This document shows, piece after piece, positions 7,657-11,382 of a stretch of 11,382 bases of DNA. The stretch comes from CAYOHP01 sp964403795 [NCBI: uncultured bacterium]. GTDB taxonomy: Bacteria; Muiribacteriota; UBA6191; CAZXTJ01. Under the pieces are notes generated by a model that saw only the letters and a program-made list of their open reading frames with translations, made no database searches and was not told the origin of the DNA. Numbering within the stretch: position 1 is the first letter of the stretch; every line of letters starts with the position of its first letter. The stretch covers positions 1 to 11,382 of the forward strand of contig CAYOHP010000183.1 in NCBI GenBank assembly GCA_964403795.1, read 5' to 3'. The position numbers were made by a program, and so were the translations under genes.

Positions 7657-8073
7657 TCAGTCGCACCCATGCAGGGTCCAGCAGGCGTCGAGGAACCCGG
7701 GCAGTGCCTCCCCGGAGACCCGGGCGACGATCCGGAGCGCCCCGCAGAGGCGCTTCCTGGCCTCGTCCACGGCCGCCGCGACGCCGGTGGCCCCGGCCCT
7801 CCCCTCGGCGAGCGAGAGTTCCAGCTCACGGCGCGACGAACCGAGGCTGCGCGCCAGGATCTCGCGCACCTTGTCGTCGAGCCCGGCGAGGCACCCGACC
7901 TCCTCGGCCTCGGGGCCGATGGCCAGGGGCGCCACGGCTTCCCGGATCGTCGCCTCGTCCAGGTCCCGCCCGGCCTCGGTGCACTCGTCGAACGCCTCGA
8001 TCAGGGTGGCCAACGCGAAGAATCCCTGGGCCACCGTCACCGCGTCGATCCGCATCTCCCCGGGAACCGTCAT
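7657..8073 (-). CDS. Unrecognised 138-residue helical protein
   Basis: I do not recognise this protein. It is predicted soluble and mostly alpha-helical, with acidic N-terminal helices (about 12-35 and 38-60), a central DDKVREILARSL helix and a C-terminal helix near 97-117. Five cysteines are present (31, 61, 110, 131, 137), two close to the C-terminal end HGCD. No signal peptide or membrane span is evident. The ATG start overlaps the preceding MobA-like gene by 4 bases (ATGA) and is preceded by GGGAGGG, which supports real translation. The frame stays open far upstream, but only from 8073 does it lack the Arg/Pro-rich composition of an antisense or shadow frame. Coupling suggests a shared job with the MobA-like protein, perhaps as a partner or chaperone; that is inference. 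Confidence 0.72.
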   Translation of the reverse strand: MTVPGEMRIDAVTVAQGFFALATLIEAFDECTEAGRDLDEATIREAVAPLAIGPEAEEVGCLAGLDDKVREILARSLGSSRRELELSLAEGRAGATGVAAAVDEARKRLCGALRIVARVSGEALPGFLDACWTLHGCD

Positions 8074-8618
8074 GACCCTCCCGCCCGGCTCCCGGGACCG
8101 AGCACCCCGGGGTCGTCCACATCCACGCTGACCGCTCCCATGAGCAGGTCCCTGACCTGGCAGAACTCGGGGTCGAGACCCCGGGCCTCGCTCCTTCGCT
8201 CGGCGCCCAGCAGCACGGGGTGGCCATGCTTGCCGCGCACCCTGGGTTTCGCCGCCGCCCCCTCCGAGGCCCTGAGGCCCTCGACCAGCTTCGCATAGGT
8301 GAGCCCGGCGGCCGCCGGTCGCGCCGCCAGGGCCAGGAAGACCGGCCCCGGCAGGCGGTCGCCGAGGGCTTCCAGTCCGAGCTGGAACGACCCGAGCATC
8401 CCGGGGGCCGGACCCTTCAGGAGGTCGCTCGCCTGGACGGTGACGACCTCGAGGCTGCCCCGGAGGCGCAGTTCCGGCACCGGCGCGCCCTCGGCCACCA
8501 CCAGGATCTGGAGGGCCACGCCCGCCTTGCGGGCTGCCATCAGCCCCCCGGTCCACTCCCAGACCGAATACCCGGGCTTGGCACCCACCCAGACCACCGG
8601 CGGCAGGACCGGCTTCAC
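8070..8618 (-). CDS. MobA/MocA-like nucleotidyltransferase with degenerate active site
   Basis: A 182-residue protein resembling the MobA-like NTP transferase fold. Family-like landmarks are GMLGSFQLGLEAL (73-85), PRVRGKHGHPVLLG (125-138) with the typical GHP, and VDVDDPGVL (165-173) near the end. In active MobA/MocA proteins an N-terminal LAAGxSxRMGxxK loop binds the nucleotide; here the matching stretch reads VVWVGAKPGYSVWEW (8-22), lacking that pattern. The metal-binding (G/A)D(M/Q)P motif is replaced by ALAARP (96-101). It may be a pseudoenzyme, a scaffold or a divergent transferase. Relatives mature molybdenum cofactor for xanthine dehydrogenase, which would suit the purine-deaminase neighbour, but no molybdoenzyme is seen. 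The GTG start overlaps the upstream stop (GTGA), with AGGA before it. Assignment rests on partial motifs. Confidence 0.68.
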   Translation of the reverse strand: MKPVLPPVVWVGAKPGYSVWEWTGGLMAARKAGVALQILVVAEGAPVPELRLRGSLEVVTVQASDLLKGPAPGMLGSFQLGLEALGDRLPGPVFLALAARPAAAGLTYAKLVEGLRASEGAAAKPRVRGKHGHPVLLGAERRSEARGLDPEFCQVRDLLMGAVSVDVDDPGVLGPGSRAGGS

Positions 8619-9988
8619 GCCAGTCCTGCCCGGGACCAGAGAGCCCGGGCCTGGGCCCGTCCGGTGGCCGCCACCTCGGACTCGTCGGCGGTGACCAGGC
8701 GTCCCTGGTCCACCACCACCCGCCCCCCCACCACCGTGTACCAAGCCCGGTGGTCGAAGCCGGTGAAGACCAGGGCCGCCACCGGGTCCAGTCCGGAGCC
8801 GGCGAAGGAGAGCCCGTCCACCCGGAAGACCGCCAGGTCGGCGCACTTCCCGGGCTCGATCGAGCCGAGCTGGTCGAGGCGACCGAGGACCCTCGCCCCT
8901 CCCCGGGTGGCCAGCGCCAGGGCTCCCCGGGCCGTGATCGCCTGGGCCGTTCCCACGTGCCGGTGGGAGAGCAGGCAGTTTCGGGCCTCGCCCAGCATGT
9001 CGGAGCTGTCGTTGGAGGCGCTGCCGTCGACCCCCAGACCCACCGGGACATCGGCGGCCAGGAGGCGCGCCAACGGCAAGGTGCCGGAGGCGAGCCGCAT
9101 GTTGGAGGTCGGGCAGTGGGCGATGCCGGTGCCCCGTCGCCCCATCTCCACGACCTCGCGATCCGAGAAGTGGATCCCGTGGGCGTACCAGACGTCCGGC
9201 CCGACCCAGCCGACCTCCTCCATGAACTCGAAGGGCCGCTTCTTGTGGACCCGGAGGCAGTACACCTCCTCGTCGGCGGTCTCGCAGAGGTGGGTGTGGA
9301 GGCGCAGGCCATGGCGCCGGGCCAGTTCGGCGGTCTCCCGCATCAGCCGGGGGCTGACCGAGAACGGTGCGCAAGGTGCCAGGCCGATCCGCGTCATGGA
9401 GCGCGCGGATGCGTCATGCCAGCGGGCGATCACCCGCTCGCAATCGGCCAGGATGGTGTCCTCGTCCTGGCAGATCCCGTCGGGTGCCAGGCCGCCCCCC
9501 GAGACCCCGACGCTCATCGAGCCGCGGGTCGGGTGGAACCGGATCCCGAGTTCGCGGGCGGCGGCCACGGTGCGGTCGAGCAGCTCGGGCTCGGCGGCGC
9601 GGGGGAAGAGATAGTGGTGGTCGGCAGCGCTGGTGCAGCCAGTCAGGAGCAGCTCGGCGAGACCCACCCGGGCGGCCGCCGCCACGCTCTCCCCGTCATG
9701 GTGGGCCCAGATCGGGTAGTGGTTGACCAGCCACTCGAAGAGCTTCTCGTCCTGGGCCACCGGGGTCGCCCGGGTGGCGGTCTGGAAGAGGTGGTGGTGG
9801 GTGTTCACCAGCCCCGGGAGCACCACCGTTCCCCGGCAATCGAGGACCTCTGCCCCCGGGGGCGCCGCGAGCCCGACGCCTACCGCGACGATCCCGTCTC
9901 CCGCGCAGAGCACGTCGGCCCCGGCGAGCTCCCGGCCGGAACCGTCCATGGTGAAGACCCGCTCCGCGTTCCGGAGCAGCAGGCTCAC
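8615..9988 (-). CDS. Amidohydrolase, 8-oxoguanine deaminase / COG0402 group
   Basis: Metal-dependent deaminase of the cytosine deaminase/chlorohydrolase group, 457 residues. The best match from memory is 8-oxoguanine deaminase, which converts 8-oxoguanine to urate and ammonia. Visible elements: a small N-terminal beta domain (about 1-58), metal ligands in NTHHHLFQT (62-70), GCTSAADHHYLFP (117-129), HPTRGSMS (152-159), HTHLCET (231-237, ligand His233 and Glu236), YAHGIHF (269-275), AHCPTSNMRL (290-299) and VDGSASNDS with Asp321. The C-terminus returns to the beta domain (GSIEPGKCADLAVF). The GTG start overlaps the nucleotidase stop (GTGA) and has AGGAGG 5 bases upstream. Guanine, isocytosine or s-triazine substrates are alternatives in this group; the HHHLFQT and RGSMS wording favours 8-oxoguanine. 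It is probably coexpressed with the nucleotidase. Confidence 0.85.
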   Translation of the reverse strand: MSLLLRNAERVFTMDGSGRELAGADVLCAGDGIVAVGVGLAAPPGAEVLDCRGTVVLPGLVNTHHHLFQTATRATPVAQDEKLFEWLVNHYPIWAHHDGESVAAAARVGLAELLLTGCTSAADHHYLFPRAAEPELLDRTVAAARELGIRFHPTRGSMSVGVSGGGLAPDGICQDEDTILADCERVIARWHDASARSMTRIGLAPCAPFSVSPRLMRETAELARRHGLRLHTHLCETADEEVYCLRVHKKRPFEFMEEVGWVGPDVWYAHGIHFSDREVVEMGRRGTGIAHCPTSNMRLASGTLPLARLLAADVPVGLGVDGSASNDSSDMLGEARNCLLSHRHVGTAQAITARGALALATRGGARVLGRLDQLGSIEPGKCADLAVFRVDGLSFAGSGLDPVAALVFTGFDHRAWYTVVGGRVVVDQGRLVTADESEVAATGRAQARALWSRAGLA

Positions 9989-11382
9989 TTCCGCCTCCTG
10001 GCCGCGGCCGGTCCCGGGGCCTTGCCGCCCGCCTCGCCCAGGACCGTGATCGACGGGGAGGTCCGGGCATCGACCGCCCGTTGGGTGAGGCGTCTCCCTC
10101 CGGCCAGCCCCGCCAGCCACCGGCGGAGCGCCTCCTTGGGCTCGATCCCGAGGCCCTGCTTCGCCACGCCCTCGCCCTTGAACCAGCCGGCCATGAACTC
10201 GTCGCAGGCCACCGCGTACTTCCGGGCGGGATCGAAGGGTGCGCCCCCGATCTCGGCCGTGACGAACTCCAGGTCCCCGCCGGCAGCCCTGGCCGTGACC
10301 CGGGCACCGGCGTAGGACATGCGGCCCCGCAGCGAGACACCTCGCTCCAGCACCGGAGCCAAGACCTTGCCGGGGACCTCGATGCGGAACACCTCGCCCC
10401 CGAAGGGGCTCACCGCATGCAGCGAGCCGGCGGTGATCCACCCGTCCGTGGCGTAGACCCCGGCCCGGGTCCCGGGATGGTAGGCGAGGCCGAGGTCGGC
10501 AGCCTTCCCCTCCCCGGAGGCCGCCGCCACGAAGGCGCTCGCCATGGCCTGGCCGATCACCGAGTGGTGTCCCGGGTCATGACGCAGTCGATGCGGCAAT
10601 CTCACACCCGGGTCGGCCTCGACGATCCGTTCGCCTTCCATGCGGGCGGCGGCGGCCATCTCGGCGCGGTAGCGGCGCGTCATGCCGCGGTCCGGCGGGA
10701 TGCGCCGGGCATCGAGGACCACCCGCTCGGTCACCGGCCGCCCCGGCCGTCCGTGCTCGTCGAGCGGCACCCGGACGATCCCCAGCTTGACCCCGTAGTG
10801 GTCGGCCTGGACCACCCAGGTATCGTCGTCGGCCGGATACGACTCGTCCCGGTGGCTGTGCCCGTCGACCACCAGGTCGACGTTCAGGCCCGGATCGGAA
10901 TCGTCCAGGGCGGCGAGCGCCGCCCGCTTCTTGGGGTCGCGACCGAAACCCATGTGGGTCACCGCGATCACGTAGTCCGCCTGGGCCCGCATCTCCGGCA
11001 GCAACCGCTTCAGGATCGTGAGGTCGTCCTCCACCGTCCATCCATGGGTCCCGTCGCCATGGGCCGCCTGGAGCGCTCCCCCGGTCACGAGCCCGATCAC
11101 GGCCACCCGGAGGCCCGCGACCGGGAACACCCGCCAGGGCTGGACACCCCGGGGTCGCGCCCCGTGGTAGGCGACGTTGGCCGTCAACACCGGGACCTTG
11201 CCCTCGAGGATCCCCAGGAACCGCATCAAGGGCTCGTGCCCATGATCCCAGGCGTGGTTGCCGAAGACCGTCGCCGAGAGGCCGAGCCGTGGATCGGCCA
11301 GCATCCTCGCCACCACCTCGCCCTGGGTGGCACGGTCGTAGAGGGTCCCGCTCGCCCAGTCGCCGGCGTCCAGGAAGAGCAC
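9985..11382 (-). CDS. 5'-nucleotidase / UshA-family metallophosphoesterase, 5' end outside window
   Basis: Hydrolyses nucleoside 5'-phosphates or related phosphoesters, usually outside the cytoplasm. The visible 465 residues (numbered from the window edge) start inside the N-terminal metallophosphatase domain at LFLDAGDWASG, a metal-site Asp motif. They continue with FGNHAWDHG (40-48), holding the Asn, His and Asp of the family GNHExxD-type site with Ala in place of Glu, then THMGF (142-146) and DGHSHRD (173-179). The C-terminal substrate-recognition domain spans about 250-425 (WITAGSLHAVSPFGGEVF, then DEFMAGWF). The first metal motif (DxH) and any signal peptide lie beyond 11382. The GTG at the edge is probably an internal valine, so the gene is partial. 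The last 35 residues are basic and low-complexity. The stop overlaps the deaminase start by 4 bases. Confidence 0.87.
   Translation of the reverse strand: MLFLDAGDWASGTLYDRATQGEVVARMLADPRLGLSATVFGNHAWDHGHEPLMRFLGILEGKVPVLTANVAYHGARPRGVQPWRVFPVAGLRVAVIGLVTGGALQAAHGDGTHGWTVEDDLTILKRLLPEMRAQADYVIAVTHMGFGRDPKKRAALAALDDSDPGLNVDLVVDGHSHRDESYPADDDTWVVQADHYGVKLGIVRVPLDEHGRPGRPVTERVVLDARRIPPDRGMTRRYRAEMAAAARMEGERIVEADPGVRLPHRLRHDPGHHSVIGQAMASAFVAAASGEGKAADLGLAYHPGTRAGVYATDGWITAGSLHAVSPFGGEVFRIEVPGKVLAPVLERGVSLRGRMSYAGARVTARAAGGDLEFVTAEIGGAPFDPARKYAVACDEFMAGWFKGEGVAKQGLGIEPKEALRRWLAGLAGGRRLTQRAVDARTSPSITVLGEAGGKAPGPAAARRRK

Noticed and set aside
8074-9312. Upstream extension of the 138-residue gene frame to 9312
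   Set aside because: This part runs through the deaminase and MobA-like genes in another frame, is rich in Arg, Pro and Ser, and shows no motifs; the ATG at 8073 has the ribosome binding site and the overlap.
8615-9988. Atrazine or s-triazine hydrolase
   Set aside because: The fold group is shared, but the HHHLFQT, RGSMS and PTSNMRL stretches fit 8-oxoguanine deaminase better, and the neighbours suggest purine rather than triazine chemistry.
6619-10315. Long plus-strand open frames (6619-8298, 8220-9614, 8750-10315) opposite the minus-strand cluster
   Set aside because: They are antisense to genes with clear catalytic motifs, have biased low-complexity composition, and overlap each other.

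Overview
The window is dense, high-GC bacterial chromosome (about 70% GC by eye). It holds nine complete genes and one gene cut by the right edge. I see no rRNA, tRNA, CRISPR array, insertion sequence or prophage marker. Starts are unusually mixed: three TTG, three GTG and three ATG. Neighbouring genes often overlap by exactly 4 bases. The arginine proteins and the fused formimidoyltransferase-cyclodeaminase resemble, from memory, Bacteroidota/Gemmatimonadota-type (FCB group) homologues more than proteobacterial ones. The source may therefore be a high-GC member of that group or another little-cultured phylum. This is a weak inference.

Left half (15-6528, plus strand). argB (N-acetylglutamate kinase), an ArgE/DapE-family deacetylase and argH (argininosuccinate lyase) form a coupled arginine operon with 4-base overlaps. 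A DEAD-box helicase of RhlE type with a Gly/Arg-rich tail follows argH after 9 bases. A 111-base gap with a possible extended -10 promoter and GC-rich inverted repeats then leads to a fused glutamate formimidoyltransferase/formimidoyltetrahydrofolate cyclodeaminase. That enzyme passes one-carbon units from formiminoglutamate (histidine breakdown) into the folate pool.

Right half (6577-11382, minus strand, read right to left). A UshA-type 5'-nucleotidase (5' end outside the window) overlaps a COG0402 amidohydrolase of the 8-oxoguanine deaminase group. This overlaps a small MobA/MocA-like nucleotidyltransferase with eroded catalytic motifs, which overlaps a 138-residue protein I do not recognise. 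A solitary D12-class adenine-N6 DNA methyltransferase follows after 51 bases. The first two genes suggest purine nucleotide breakdown. MobA-like proteins often accompany xanthine dehydrogenase-type molybdoenzymes, but none is visible here.

The two halves converge with only 48 bases between them. The least explained part is the minus-strand cluster: a degenerate MobA-like protein, an unknown Cys-containing helical protein and an orphan methyltransferase behind a purine deaminase.
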